64,000 nt of DNA from Chlorobiota bacterium (GCA_016710285.1 JADJXR010000001.1:4280501-4344500), one strand, 5' to 3'; numbered from the stretch's first letter, positions 49,382 to 58,339 are shown. Notes: generated by a model not told the origin, from the letters alone. Translations and numbers: made by a program.

Positions 49382-49397
49382 AATTGCCCCTGTATGA

Positions 49398-50393
49398 TTA
49401 TTTCGTTGATAGAGATGGGTCAGGCTCGGGTGCAGTGCGACCACTATACAGCGTGAAATCGGGGCAGACACCTGTGCAGCCTCTAATGTCGAAAATATTT
49501 CCCGGATCACATTGGGGGCTGCCATCAAGCTGCGCTGAACCTCTTGCTCGTGAAGTACGATTGCCATGCTCATCCATGCAGACATCCCAGTAGGCATAGC
49601 AGCATGGTGATTCTCCGCAGGAAACTGGATCGGACTCATTACTGTTTGGATTCCACTTCCAGCATGGAGGAACAAAGGTTCGGGTAATGCTTTGGCAGTA
49701 AGTTCCTCCAAACGGTCCAGGCTGTAATGGTGGGAACCCCATAGGGTTAGCATCAATTAGAGCTTGTGTCGCACTAACGACAAGCTGGCTAATTATGAAC
49801 CCGTTGCAGGCGGAATTGACTGGTGTAATGTCATCAATGATGAGGTCATACCACTTTCCTTGGCAAGCACTACGATGCCGATAAGCAATTCGAACCCAAC
49901 AGTTTGTGTTCGGGATCCGAACTACAGAGGTGTCGTAAGCAAAGTTCTCTTGACAAATATCATCATCAATGGCATAGAGGCACGGCGGGTTTTCGTTTTG
50001 CGCTTGCAGATCAGGAGCAAATAGTCCACTGCAAGCAACAATCGTCAGTATTGCAGCCAGAAGGCGTGTCGGCCAGAAGGCGTGTCGGCCAGAAGGCGTG
50101 TCGGCCAGAAGGCGTGTCGGCCAGAAGGCGTGTCGGCCAGAAGGCGTGTCGGCCAGAAGGCGTGTCGGCCAGAAGGCGTGTCGGCCAGAAGGCGTGTCGG
50201 CCAGAAGGCGTGTCGGCCAGAAGGCGTGTCGGCCAGAAGGCGTGTCGGCCAGAAGGCGTGTCGGCCAGAAGGCGTGTCGGCCAGAAGGCGTGTCGGCCAG
50301 AAGGCGTGTCGGCCAGAAGGCCGACAGAAATCGGAGCGTTCCATGATGGTAGTATGGATTATGTGAGGAAGAGTGCAGCGCGTTTCGCCGCAC
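49398..50393 (-). CDS. Cys-rich secreted protein with VNTR-encoded N-terminus (cassette 3)
   Basis: The clear part runs from a signal helix (LLAAILTIVACSGLFAPDLQAQ, coded near 50070-50005) to the stop at 49398. It is Cys-rich with ATQALIDANPMGFPPL, CCYAYWDVCMDEHGNRT and DIRGCTGVCP, related to the proteins at 24034 and 38750, and lacks a sorting domain. No standard start codon lies between the signal helix and the upstream 16-bp repeat array. The only start in frame close upstream is a GTG at 50393, giving 331 residues with five copies of a 16-residue repeat (GRHAFWPTRLLADTPS). A better placed ATG at 50344 is out of frame at the present copy number. Confidence 0.55.
   Translation of the reverse strand: MRRNALHSSSHNPYYHHGTLRFLSAFWPTRLLADTPSGRHAFWPTRLLADTPSGRHAFWPTRLLADTPSGRHAFWPTRLLADTPSGRHAFWPTRLLADTPSGRHAFWPTRLLAAILTIVACSGLFAPDLQAQNENPPCLYAIDDDICQENFAYDTSVVRIPNTNCWVRIAYRHRSACQGKWYDLIIDDITPVNSACNGFIISQLVVSATQALIDANPMGFPPLQPGPFGGTYCQSITRTFVPPCWKWNPNSNESDPVSCGESPCCYAYWDVCMDEHGNRTSRARGSAQLDGSPQCDPGNIFDIRGCTGVCPDFTLYSGRTAPEPDPSLSTK
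50057..50321. repeat. 16-bp VNTR, sixteen perfect copies
   Basis: The unit CCAGAAGGCGTGTCGG is repeated sixteen times without a mismatch (50057-50312), followed by nine bases of a seventeenth. None of the three minus-strand frames contains a stop, and because 16 is not a multiple of three each copy change shifts the downstream frame. It lies immediately upstream of the signal-peptide codons of the Cys-rich gene. Confidence 0.97.
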
Positions 50394-50532
50394 ACCAGAG
50401 GAGCCAACTATGTCATGGGAAGCAGACTGGTGGCAATAGTACGGCAAGATGATGACACGTGCAAGGCGTAGCGATAGTTTTTTTATGAGCCATTCGCCGG
50501 TAATTCCACCAACTTCACCTATGTTCGCAGCC

Positions 50533-51402
50533 ATGATGCTTGGTGCGCATACTTCGATGGCTGGTGGGCTGCATACGGCCGTTACCCGCTCGCAAACCTT
50601 TGGGGGAACGGCCCTCCAAATCTTCTCGAAAAACAACAACCGCTGGGCCGCTCCTCTCCTTTCCGATCAGGCTATCCAGCAGTGGCAATCGGCATTGGCC
50701 GATTCACCGATTCCCCTTGCGGCGGTGGCAATCCACGACAGCTACCTTATCAACCTTTGCTCGCCGGATGAACAAACGCTGGCCCGCTCGATTGATGCGT
50801 TTCTGGATGAACATCACCGCGCCCAGCAGCTTGGGGTGCGGTTGCTGAATTTCCACCCGGGCGCGGCTTGCGGGCGCGACCCCGAAAGCGCGATTGCGCT
50901 GGTTGCCGAAAACATCAACCGAACCCACGAGGCCACCACAGGGTTCAACACCATTTCGGTGATTGAAACCACTGCGGGGCAAGGGACAACGTTGGGCTGG
51001 CGGTTCCAGGAAATCGCCGCGATTATCGCACAGATTGATGACCAATCGCGGGTTGGTGTCTGCTTGGACACGTGCCACGTGTTTGCCGCGGGCTACGACA
51101 TCCGAACCGAACGGGGATACCGTGAGATGATGGAGGAGTTTGATGCGTTGATAGGATTGGAACGCCTGCTGCTGTTCCACCTGAACGACTCGAAAGCCGC
51201 GCTGGGCACACGCGTGGACCGGCACGAGCATATCGGCAAAGGGAAGATTGGCGAAGAAGCGTTCCGCGCACTGATGAGCGACGAACGGTTTGCCAACGTG
51301 CCGATGGTGATCGAGACACCGAAAGGGAAAGAGATGGCGGAGGATATCGAGAACTTGAACCTGCTGCGGAGCTTTGTGCCGTCGGCACTATTAACCCCCT
51401 GA
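50533..51402 (+). CDS. nfo: Deoxyribonuclease IV (AP endonuclease)
   Basis: The start at 50533/50536 (MMLGAHTSMAGGLHTAV) gives about 289 residues, typical of endonuclease IV; ATGs at 50485 and 50521 are alternatives. Zinc-ligand segments are AIHDSYLINL, NFHPGAA, VIETTAGQG, CLDTCHVFAAGYDI, LFHLNDSK, DRHEHIGKGKIG and MVIETPKG. It incises DNA 5' to abasic sites in base excision repair. The stop overlaps the next start (TGATG). Confidence 0.93.
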   Translation: MMLGAHTSMAGGLHTAVTRSQTFGGTALQIFSKNNNRWAAPLLSDQAIQQWQSALADSPIPLAAVAIHDSYLINLCSPDEQTLARSIDAFLDEHHRAQQLGVRLLNFHPGAACGRDPESAIALVAENINRTHEATTGFNTISVIETTAGQGTTLGWRFQEIAAIIAQIDDQSRVGVCLDTCHVFAAGYDIRTERGYREMMEEFDALIGLERLLLFHLNDSKAALGTRVDRHEHIGKGKIGEEAFRALMSDERFANVPMVIETPKGKEMAEDIENLNLLRSFVPSALLTP

Positions 51403-51914
51403 TGCCCAACGAACGCGACCGCCTTGCGCTTGATTTCCGGCTGAAACGGTTTCAGCGGGGGACGGAGTACAGCCTGCTGGTGACGATTTTTGCGTACTAC
51501 TTGATGGCGTTTCAGGGGTGGTATCAGCTTCCGCTGGCGTTGTTCGCCGGCGGGTTGATGTTCGGGATGAACTTCCACCTTACTCAGCTTCGCGAACGCC
51601 GCCGCACCGCCGCGCCGGAGAACCGCGCCCGAATCCTTGCCGACACGTTGGAGTCGGTGCTGTTCATGGTGTTTGTTGGCGGCTCGCTTGGGTTTGGCTT
51701 TATTTGGCGAAGCGAGCGGTTTACCGAGCAGGAAATGTACGCCTACATGGCCGCGGTGCTGATTGGGATGTTCGCCGCCGGGATGACTGGGGAGATATTC
51801 TGGCAGCACCGGAATTTCCGAAAGCTAAGCGTTGAGCAGCGGGTCCATTACATCGTCAACCTTCGCCGCACAATCATCCTTCCCTACACAAACTCACGGC
51901 AGAAAGCAAGGTGA
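51402..51914 (+). CDS. Hypothetical integral membrane protein, 170 residues
   Basis: The protein starts MPNERDRLALDFRLKRFQRGTEY and has four likely membrane helices (about 25-40, 43-58, 85-102 and 115-130: LLVTIFAYYLMAFQGWY, LPLALFAGGLMFGMNF, VLFMVFVGGSLGFGFIW, YMAAVLIGMFAAGMTG). A basic cytoplasmic tail ends RRTIILPYTNSRQKAR. No family is recognised. It is translationally linked to nfo and followed closely by gmhA on the same strand. Confidence 0.65.
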   Translation: MPNERDRLALDFRLKRFQRGTEYSLLVTIFAYYLMAFQGWYQLPLALFAGGLMFGMNFHLTQLRERRRTAAPENRARILADTLESVLFMVFVGGSLGFGFIWRSERFTEQEMYAYMAAVLIGMFAAGMTGEIFWQHRNFRKLSVEQRVHYIVNLRRTIILPYTNSRQKAR

Positions 51915-51972
51915 TGCTTATGTTTGCGGGGGGAACGCAACCGCACGGGGTGCGTGGCCAACCGCAACAACG

Positions 51973-52632
51973 ATGCGTTCCCGCGTGGCCGCTTTCAATG
52001 CACCGTCTCCCGATCATCAATTCCCAACTCCCGCCTTGGCATTCAATATCCAACATTTTTTTGAAGAGTCATTCCGCGAAAGCGCAGAAGTGAAGCTGAA
52101 GACGATTGAGGCTTGCTCCGGGCCGATCCTTGCTGCCGTGGAGGCGATGGCGGCCACGTACCGCAACGGCGGGAAAGTGCTGTTCTGCGGCAACGGCGGA
52201 AGCGCGGCCGACAGCCAACACCTTGCCACCGAGCTGATGATCCGGCTGAACCACGATCTTCAACGCCCTGCGCTTGCGGCAATCAGCCTTTGCACGGATC
52301 CGTCAAACCTTACGGCTGCCGGGAACGACATTGGCTTCCAGAATGTTTTTGCACGCAACGTCCAGGGCTTGGGGCACGCTGGCGATCTTCTGGTGGCAAT
52401 CAGCACAAGCGGGCGTTCGCCCAACGTGGTGCTGGCGGTCCAGATGGCGCGAAGCCTCGGGATGAAATCTATCGGGCTGCTTGGCGGAACCGGCGGAACC
52501 CTGAAGGACCTGTGCGACGTTTCTATCATTATCCCCTCCAACAACACTCAGCGGATTCAAGAAGGCCATATCACCGTGGGGCACGTCCTGTGCGAATCTG
52601 TTGAACAACTGCTGTACGGAAACCATGCGTAA
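51973..52632 (+). CDS. gmhA: Phosphoheptose isomerase (SIS domain)
   Basis: The start at 51973 gives 219 residues; the family proper begins near FNIQHFFEESF, so a later non-ATG start is possible. GmhA motifs are GGKVLFCGNGGSAADSQHLATEL, LTAAGNDIGFQNVFARNVQGLGHAGDLLVAISTSGRSPNVVLAV and RIQEGHITVGHVLCESVE. It isomerises sedoheptulose 7-phosphate to glycero-manno-heptose 7-phosphate for LPS core heptose. The 3' end overlaps dacB by 8 bp. Confidence 0.92.
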   Translation: MRSRVAAFNAPSPDHQFPTPALAFNIQHFFEESFRESAEVKLKTIEACSGPILAAVEAMAATYRNGGKVLFCGNGGSAADSQHLATELMIRLNHDLQRPALAAISLCTDPSNLTAAGNDIGFQNVFARNVQGLGHAGDLLVAISTSGRSPNVVLAVQMARSLGMKSIGLLGGTGGTLKDLCDVSIIIPSNNTQRIQEGHITVGHVLCESVEQLLYGNHA

Positions 52633-54511
52633 ACCTCTGAACCTTCTGCTGTGGACCTCGATTCTTTCCATCCTGCTTGGCATTATCGCCGCCGGCACCG
52701 ATGCCGCCGGGGCAAAACCCGCTGGACTTGCCCCCTCGGCAGTTAGCAGCAGCGACTCGGCAAAGGCGTTGGAGAAATTAGCAGCCGATTTGAAAAACCT
52801 GATTTCCTTACCCCAAGAATTGCAAGCCGGGCGCGTTGGTGTGGTTGTCCATTCCGTTACCCGCAACCATGGCCTGTTCGCGCTGAACCCTGACCGCGCG
52901 CTGACCCCTGCTTCCACAACAAAAGTCGTTACCTGCTTCACCGCCTTAAGCGAGCTTGGCCCCAACTACCAGATTAACACCATCATTGCCAGCGATGCCA
53001 AGCCAAGCGATGGAGTGGTGCAAGGGAACCTGTACGTGAAAGGATACGGGGACCCGTTCTTGGCCGTCAGCGATCTTGACGCGCTGGTGGACCAAGTCAC
53101 CAGCGCCGGAATCCGCCAAGTGACCGGCAACGTTGTGGGCGACGGGACCTTCTTCGACAACCACTCCGACCGTTTCGACTACAGCGGCGATGCCGATGAG
53201 GTTGAGCCAGTCCCGCCAATCCACGCGCTGACGATTGAACGGAGCCGGTTCACGGTGATCGTCTCCTCGCCACGCACGCCGGGGCTTCCTTGCAACGTGC
53301 AAACGTTCCCCCGCAGCAACGGAATTGAGATTGTCAACACAGCGGTTTCGGTTGCCGCACCGGCACGCCGCAGCGGCGGAAAAAGGGGGAAGAAACGGAA
53401 AGCGGATCTGCTGATGCCAATGCAACCAAACCAATGGCAACGCTATGGCGACCAGTTTCCGATTGTGGATTCCGAGGAACTTCAGCAACGGAAGAAAAAA
53501 AGCACCAGCAGCGCAGCAACGCAACGGGGGAAGAAGCCTGCAGCAAAACCATCCTCCAAAAACAGAGGGGGGGCAAAGCAGGCCGCAAAAGTGAGCAAGG
53601 CCACCACAAAAGGGAAAACCGCGCCCGCAGCTTCACGGAAGGCACCTTCAACGCCCCCCGCAGCAGTCACGGCACGCAACGGAATCAACATCAGCGTAAC
53701 CAGCCGGAACGGGAAGCAGGTGGTGACAGTCAGCGGGACATTAACAGCCAACCGAACGGTCAGCAATCATTATGAGATGAAGAACCCAGCAACGATTGTT
53801 GCGGGAATGGTCCACGACCGGCTGCGCCTGGCCGGGGTCGCCATTGGCGGGACCACCGTTAGCGGGGCAACCCCAGCCAACGCCCACACGATAGCCACCA
53901 ACAGCCGCCCGTTGACTGAGGTACTGACCTACGTGATGAAGAACAGCAACAACTTCTTGGCGGAATACACCTTCAAGATTATCGGCGGGGCAAACGGCGG
54001 GCGGACGGAGACGGCAAAGAAATCGGTGGAGAAAATCCAGCAGCGGATGAGCCTTGCGAAGGTTCCGTTCCAGCAGTGCGTGGTGAACGATGGGTCCGGG
54101 TTATCGCGCCGGAACTGCTTGTCGGCGGCGGCACTTACCGGGATTATGAACGCAGCACACAGCAACCAGAAAATCTTCCCAACCTTCTACTCCTTGCTCT
54201 CGGTTGCCGGGGTTGATGGGACCCTGCGCCGCCGAATGCGCGGGACCCCAGCTGCAAACAACGCCCATGGAAAAACCGGAACCCTGCGGAACGTTGCGGC
54301 CTTAACCGGATACGTCACCACGCAGGATGGTGAGCTTCTCAGCTTTGCAATGCTGATGAACGGTGGCAACGTTGGCGGATACCGTGCGGTCCAGGATAAA
54401 TTGGCGGTGCGGCTTGCCTCGTTCAGCTACGCCGAAGCGTTGGATTCCGCGGCCAATTTGCAGGTGGCCGCGCAGCCCAACACGCCAGCGGAGGCCAAGG
54501 CAAAGCGGTAG
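52625..54511 (+). CDS. dacB: D-alanyl-D-alanine carboxypeptidase/endopeptidase (PBP4, S13) with basic insert
   Basis: The start at 52625 (MRKPLNLLLWTSILSILLGI) gives 628 residues with a signal peptide. Penicillin-binding motifs are STTK (Ser97, Lys100), SNN at 441-443 and KTG at 550-552. Residues about 246-350 are a Lys/Arg/Ala/Ser-rich low-complexity insert (GGKRGKKRKADLL, KKPAAKPSSKNRGGAKQAAK) within the extra domains typical of PBP4. It trims or cleaves peptidoglycan stems in the periplasm. It overlaps gmhA, so the two are co-transcribed. Confidence 0.95.
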   Translation: MRKPLNLLLWTSILSILLGIIAAGTDAAGAKPAGLAPSAVSSSDSAKALEKLAADLKNLISLPQELQAGRVGVVVHSVTRNHGLFALNPDRALTPASTTKVVTCFTALSELGPNYQINTIIASDAKPSDGVVQGNLYVKGYGDPFLAVSDLDALVDQVTSAGIRQVTGNVVGDGTFFDNHSDRFDYSGDADEVEPVPPIHALTIERSRFTVIVSSPRTPGLPCNVQTFPRSNGIEIVNTAVSVAAPARRSGGKRGKKRKADLLMPMQPNQWQRYGDQFPIVDSEELQQRKKKSTSSAATQRGKKPAAKPSSKNRGGAKQAAKVSKATTKGKTAPAASRKAPSTPPAAVTARNGINISVTSRNGKQVVTVSGTLTANRTVSNHYEMKNPATIVAGMVHDRLRLAGVAIGGTTVSGATPANAHTIATNSRPLTEVLTYVMKNSNNFLAEYTFKIIGGANGGRTETAKKSVEKIQQRMSLAKVPFQQCVVNDGSGLSRRNCLSAAALTGIMNAAHSNQKIFPTFYSLLSVAGVDGTLRRRMRGTPAANNAHGKTGTLRNVAALTGYVTTQDGELLSFAMLMNGGNVGGYRAVQDKLAVRLASFSYAEALDSAANLQVAAQPNTPAEAKAKR

Positions 54512-54573
54512 CAGGTAACAATGCGGGGCCGAACGGTGTTTATTACACACGTCCATTGCGGCCATATCCGAAC

Positions 54574-54595
54574 GGGGCGGCAGCGATTCCGCCCC
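54574..54595 (+). terminator. Hairpin downstream of dacB
   Basis: A 7-bp GC stem (GGGGCGG/CCGCCCC) with an 8-nt loop lies 62 bp after the dacB stop; a T-rich stretch follows about 15 bases later. The rest of the 616-bp gap up to rho shows no gene I can support and may hold the rho leader. Confidence 0.45.
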
Positions 54596-55127
54596 TGGCT
54601 GGTTGGAATAATTTTATGTAACGGTGGGGCAGAACTCCACAAAGTTCTTGCCAGTAATGGGTTGCTCTGTTCATATTTGCGGCGTTCATAGCATCCGCCA
54701 TCGAACCTCCGCCTATTCTCCTGACCTATCGGAACTCCAGGCTTATAGAACGTATCCAGCGAACACCGCACGGTGCAGCACCGCCGAATCTTCCTGACGT
54801 ACTTTTCATTTGACCAAGATTTTTGACATGATGTGCATCACGCATGGCCTGCCAATGCATATCGCCGATGCTTCGTAATGCCCACGGTGGCGGGACCGAA
54901 ATCGTTCGGGTGAAGTGCCACAGGTTTTTGCGGCCTACCGCGCCACGCCAATGCACGCCAACGATTGCTTGCTCCATTTCACACTCCAATGCTGAAGAAG
55001 AACGCCATAGTTCTGATAAAAACTCCATAACAGACCGAGAGAGAGGAAAATACCCTGCCTCCCCATAGCGGGTATCCTTCCAAACAACCAAGACTACCAG
55101 ACAACACACACAATTCATATTCACACC

Positions 55128-56432
55128 ATGCCAAGCAAAGAAGAGGCAACGGCGACCAGCCTGCTGGACATAGCAGAGCTGAAAGCAAAACGGATTGCCG
55201 AGCTTACTGAGATCGCCAAGCGGCTGAACGTTCCTGATTACAGCAGCTATCGCAAGCAGGAACTCATCTTCAAAATTTTAGAAGCCCAAAGCCAAGCCCA
55301 ACGCCAAGAAGGCCGCGACAACGGCATCAACTTCTCCGAAGGTGTCCTTGAGGTCCTCCCCGATGGCTACGGCTTCCTCCGCTCCAGCGATTACAACTAC
55401 CTCCCCTCCCCCGACGACATCTACGTCTCCCCCAGCCAAATCAAGAAATTCGGGCTACGCACCGGCGACACCGTCAACGGCCAGGTCCGCTCGCCAAAGG
55501 AAGGGGAACGATTTTTCGCACTGCTGAAAGTTGAGCAGGTGAACTATCAATCGCCCGATGTGATGCGGGACCGCACCATTTTCGACAACCTTACCCCCCT
55601 GTACGCCAACAAAAAACTTCTGCTGGAAACCACCCCGGGCGAGTTCTCCATGCGGATCATGGACCTGCTAACGCCAATCGGAAAAGGGCAGCGCGGGCTG
55701 ATTGTCTCGCCACCAAAATCGGGGAAAACCGTGCTGCTGCAGAAGCTGGCCAACGCCATTGCACGCAACCAACCCGATGTAAAGCTGATCGTCCTGCTGA
55801 TTGACGAACGCCCCGAAGAAGTTACCGACATGGAACGCTCGGTCCAGGCCGAGGTGATTAGCTCCACCTTCGACGAACCACCGGAGCGGCACGTCCAAGT
55901 TGCCGACATGGTGCTGGAGAAAGCCCGACGATTGGTGGAAGCAAAGTTCGATGTGGTGATCCTGCTTGACTCCATCACCCGCCTTGCACGCGCCCACAAC
56001 ACTGTGATCCCCCACTCCGGCAAAATCCTTTCCGGCGGCGTTGATGCCAACGCGTTGCACAAACCCAAACGGTTCTTCGGCGCGGCCCGCAACATCGAGG
56101 AAGGTGGGTCCCTTACGATTATCGCCACCGCATTGGTTGACACCGGCTCACGAATGGATGAGGTGATTTTCGAGGAGTTCAAGGGAACCGGCAACATGGA
56201 AATCATCCTTGACCGCCGCCTTGCCGACCGCCGCATCTTCCCCGCCTTCGACGTTGTTCGCAGCGGAACCCGGCGCGAGGACCTTCTGGTGGAAGCCACC
56301 GACCTGAACCGCATCTGGATCCTTCGCAAAGTAATCAGCGACATGACCCCGATGGAGGCAATGGAGTTCCTGCTGGATCAGATGCAAGGGACCAAATCAA
56401 ACAAAGAATTTATGAAGTCCATGAACTCCTAA
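55128..56432 (+). CDS. rho: Transcription termination factor Rho
   Basis: The 434-residue protein has the N-terminal Rho domain (IAKRLNVPDYSSYRKQELIFKILE), the cold-shock RNA-binding domain (EGVLEVLPDGYGFLRSSDYNYLPSPDDIYVSPSQIKKFGLRTGD), Walker A PPKSGKTVLLQ, VLLIDERPEEVTDM, and the Q/R-loop regions (LDSITRLARAHNT, SGGVDANALHKPKRFFGAARNIEEGGSLTI). It is complete and near the usual 420-430 residues. It terminates untranslated transcripts. Confidence 0.98.
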   Translation: MPSKEEATATSLLDIAELKAKRIAELTEIAKRLNVPDYSSYRKQELIFKILEAQSQAQRQEGRDNGINFSEGVLEVLPDGYGFLRSSDYNYLPSPDDIYVSPSQIKKFGLRTGDTVNGQVRSPKEGERFFALLKVEQVNYQSPDVMRDRTIFDNLTPLYANKKLLLETTPGEFSMRIMDLLTPIGKGQRGLIVSPPKSGKTVLLQKLANAIARNQPDVKLIVLLIDERPEEVTDMERSVQAEVISSTFDEPPERHVQVADMVLEKARRLVEAKFDVVILLDSITRLARAHNTVIPHSGKILSGGVDANALHKPKRFFGAARNIEEGGSLTIIATALVDTGSRMDEVIFEEFKGTGNMEIILDRRLADRRIFPAFDVVRSGTRREDLLVEATDLNRIWILRKVISDMTPMEAMEFLLDQMQGTKSNKEFMKSMNS

Positions 56433-56629
56433 ACCGGAGTTCACAAGCCCCGGGCGTTGCTGGCTTGATTGAAGGAGGCAGCTTCGCCAAAGGGGCAACA
56501 TCACCCGTTATCGTTTCGTCAATGGTAGGCCGCGGGCGCACGCGCAAGCAATGCCCCGGCCTGCTTCGCGCGCCAGCGCGAAGCACCAAAACCAACAACA
56601 CCACGGATAGAAGAACGAACCAGCAGACA

Positions 56630-58030
56630 ATGAACACAGTATCATCACCGCGACACGCAGCTGAGGAGTTGACCCCAAGCCAGATTGTGGCGGAATTAGA
56701 CAAGTACATTATCGGCCAGCACAACGCCAAGAAATCGGTGGCGATTGCCTTGCGGAACCGCTGGCGGCGGCAACAAATCGGGGGGGGCATGCGCGAGGAG
56801 ATCATGCCGAACAACATCATCATGATTGGCCCAACCGGGGTCGGGAAAACCGAAATCGCACGGCGGCTTGCGCGGCTTGCCAACGCCCCATTCCTGAAAG
56901 TAGAAGCCACCAAGTTTACCGAGGTGGGCTACGTTGGTCGCGACGTGGAATCTATCGTTCGCGACCTTACGGAAATCGGCGTGGCGATGGTCAGGGCCGA
57001 ACACAACGCCCGGCTGCATGAGCAAGCCGCAACGCGGGTGGAAGAACGATTGCTTGATTTGCTGCAACCCCGCAACGTCAGTTTCAACCTCCCCTTTGCT
57101 GCGCCCGGGGCCCAAATCCACACCCCTGATTCGGCAGCGCGGAAGGCCGAACGCGAGAACCTGCGCCAACGCCTGCGCAACGGCGATCTAGATGGCATCC
57201 AAGTGGAGATGGATGTGTACGACGACTCGCAAGCCTCGCAAATGGCCGCAACGTTCAGCAGCCTTGCCGGCGATGAGATGGGCCGGAACCTTCAGGAAAT
57301 GATGAGCAATATGCTCCCGAAACGCTCGGTGCGCCGCACGATCCCCATCAGCGAAGCACGCCGCCATGTGATGGCCGAGGAAACCTCCAACCTTGTGGAT
57401 AACGAGGCATTGATCCGCGAGGCCATTGCCCGCGTGGAGAATTCCGGAATCGTCTTCCTTGATGAGATTGACAAAGTTGCCGGCGCCGGAAGTACCAGCG
57501 GCCCCGACGTCTCGCGCGAGGGGGTCCAGCGGGACCTGCTTCCGATTGTGGAAGGAACCACCGTCAACACAAAGTATGGGCCGGTGAAAAGCGACCACGT
57601 GCTGTTCATCGCTTCCGGCGCGTTCCATATCTCACGGCCAAGCGATTTGCTGCCGGAGCTTCAGGGTCGCTTCCCAATTCGCGTGGAGTTGGACTCACTA
57701 ACGGCTGATGATTTTGTGGAGATTCTCACCCGCCCAGAAAACGCCCTGGTGAAGCAATACAAAGCTCTGCTGGCAACCGAAGGGTTGGAGATAGTCTTTA
57801 CCGAGCCTGGCATTGAAGCGATTGCAAAAGTTGCCGCCGAAGTGAACGAGGAAGTGGAGAACATCGGCGCGCGGCGGCTGCACACGGTGATGACCAATTT
57901 GCTGGAGGAAGTGTTGTTCAATGCCCCCGACAACATCCAGGACCAGACCATCACCGTCACCCCCGAGCTGGTTCGCAAACGCCTTGAAAGCGTCACGAAG
58001 AATCAGGAACTGAGCAGGTACGTGCTGTAA
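56630..58030 (+). CDS. hslU: ATP-dependent protease ATPase subunit HslU
   Basis: The start at 56630 (MNTVSSPRHAAEELTPSQIVAELDKYIIG) gives 466 residues. It has GPTGVGKTEIARRLARLA (Walker A), KFTEVGYVGRDVESIVRDLTE, FLDEIDKVA (Walker B), the I-domain between them, sensor LQGRFPIRVEL and the C-terminal LPxxQxLxxYVL-like tail (ESVTKNQELSRYVL) that docks into HslV. HslU unfolds substrates for the HslV peptidase. hslV is not adjacent here, unlike in many genomes. Confidence 0.95.
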   Translation: MNTVSSPRHAAEELTPSQIVAELDKYIIGQHNAKKSVAIALRNRWRRQQIGGGMREEIMPNNIIMIGPTGVGKTEIARRLARLANAPFLKVEATKFTEVGYVGRDVESIVRDLTEIGVAMVRAEHNARLHEQAATRVEERLLDLLQPRNVSFNLPFAAPGAQIHTPDSAARKAERENLRQRLRNGDLDGIQVEMDVYDDSQASQMAATFSSLAGDEMGRNLQEMMSNMLPKRSVRRTIPISEARRHVMAEETSNLVDNEALIREAIARVENSGIVFLDEIDKVAGAGSTSGPDVSREGVQRDLLPIVEGTTVNTKYGPVKSDHVLFIASGAFHISRPSDLLPELQGRFPIRVELDSLTADDFVEILTRPENALVKQYKALLATEGLEIVFTEPGIEAIAKVAAEVNEEVENIGARRLHTVMTNLLEEVLFNAPDNIQDQTITVTPELVRKRLESVTKNQELSRYVL

Positions 58031-58083
58031 TTCCCTTCTTGCCCGGCATTCACGCCCGGCATCCGGCGCAAGCACCAAACAAC

Positions 58084-58122
58084 ATGGCGCAACCGAACAA
58101 TCTTGTGGTTCGGTTGCGCCAT
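58084..58122 (+). terminator. Rho-independent terminator after hslU
   Basis: A perfect 15-bp stem (ATGGCGCAACCGAAC/GTTCGGTTGCGCCAT) with a 9-nt loop is followed by TTCGTTT, 54 bp after the hslU stop. Confidence 0.8.
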
Positions 58123-58204
58123 TTCGTTTGGCCGCAATCGTGCAATCCCGGAAACGCACGGGCGGCATCCATCACCCGCGCCCCCCTGCTTCGCCGCAAG
58201 TGGG

Positions 58205-58312
58205 TTCGCGCCCCCCCAATGCTGGGGGGAAATGGGTTCTGCCATTGCCCCCTTTCTCTCTGGGCCTCACGCCTCCGATGCCAGCCCCTCCCCCAGCATT
58301 GGGGGAGGCGGG
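58205..58312. repeat. Inverted CCCCCAATGCTGGGGG repeats
   Basis: CCCCCAATGCTGGGGG near 58215 is followed about 75 bp later by its inverse CCCCCAGCATTGGGGG near 58293. A diverged relative of the left arm (CTTCGCATCTCTCCAATGCT, GGGGGAAAT) lies at about 38529-38560. It looks like a second family of dispersed intergenic palindromes. Confidence 0.7.
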
Positions 58313-58339
58313 GAGGGGGCTTGCTGCGGTGGCGGGTTG

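Noticed and set aside
50057..50366. CRISPR or plus-strand repetitive protein (MSARRRVGQKACRPEG repeats)
   Set aside because: Perfect head-to-tail 16-bp tandem repeats have no spacers. The plus-strand frame is open only because the repeat has no stops in any frame.
54726..55124. 132-residue minus-strand frame in the dacB-rho gap
   Set aside because: Residue composition is unlike a real protein (Trp, Cys and Arg scattered), there is no Shine-Dalgarno, and it would run against both neighbours.
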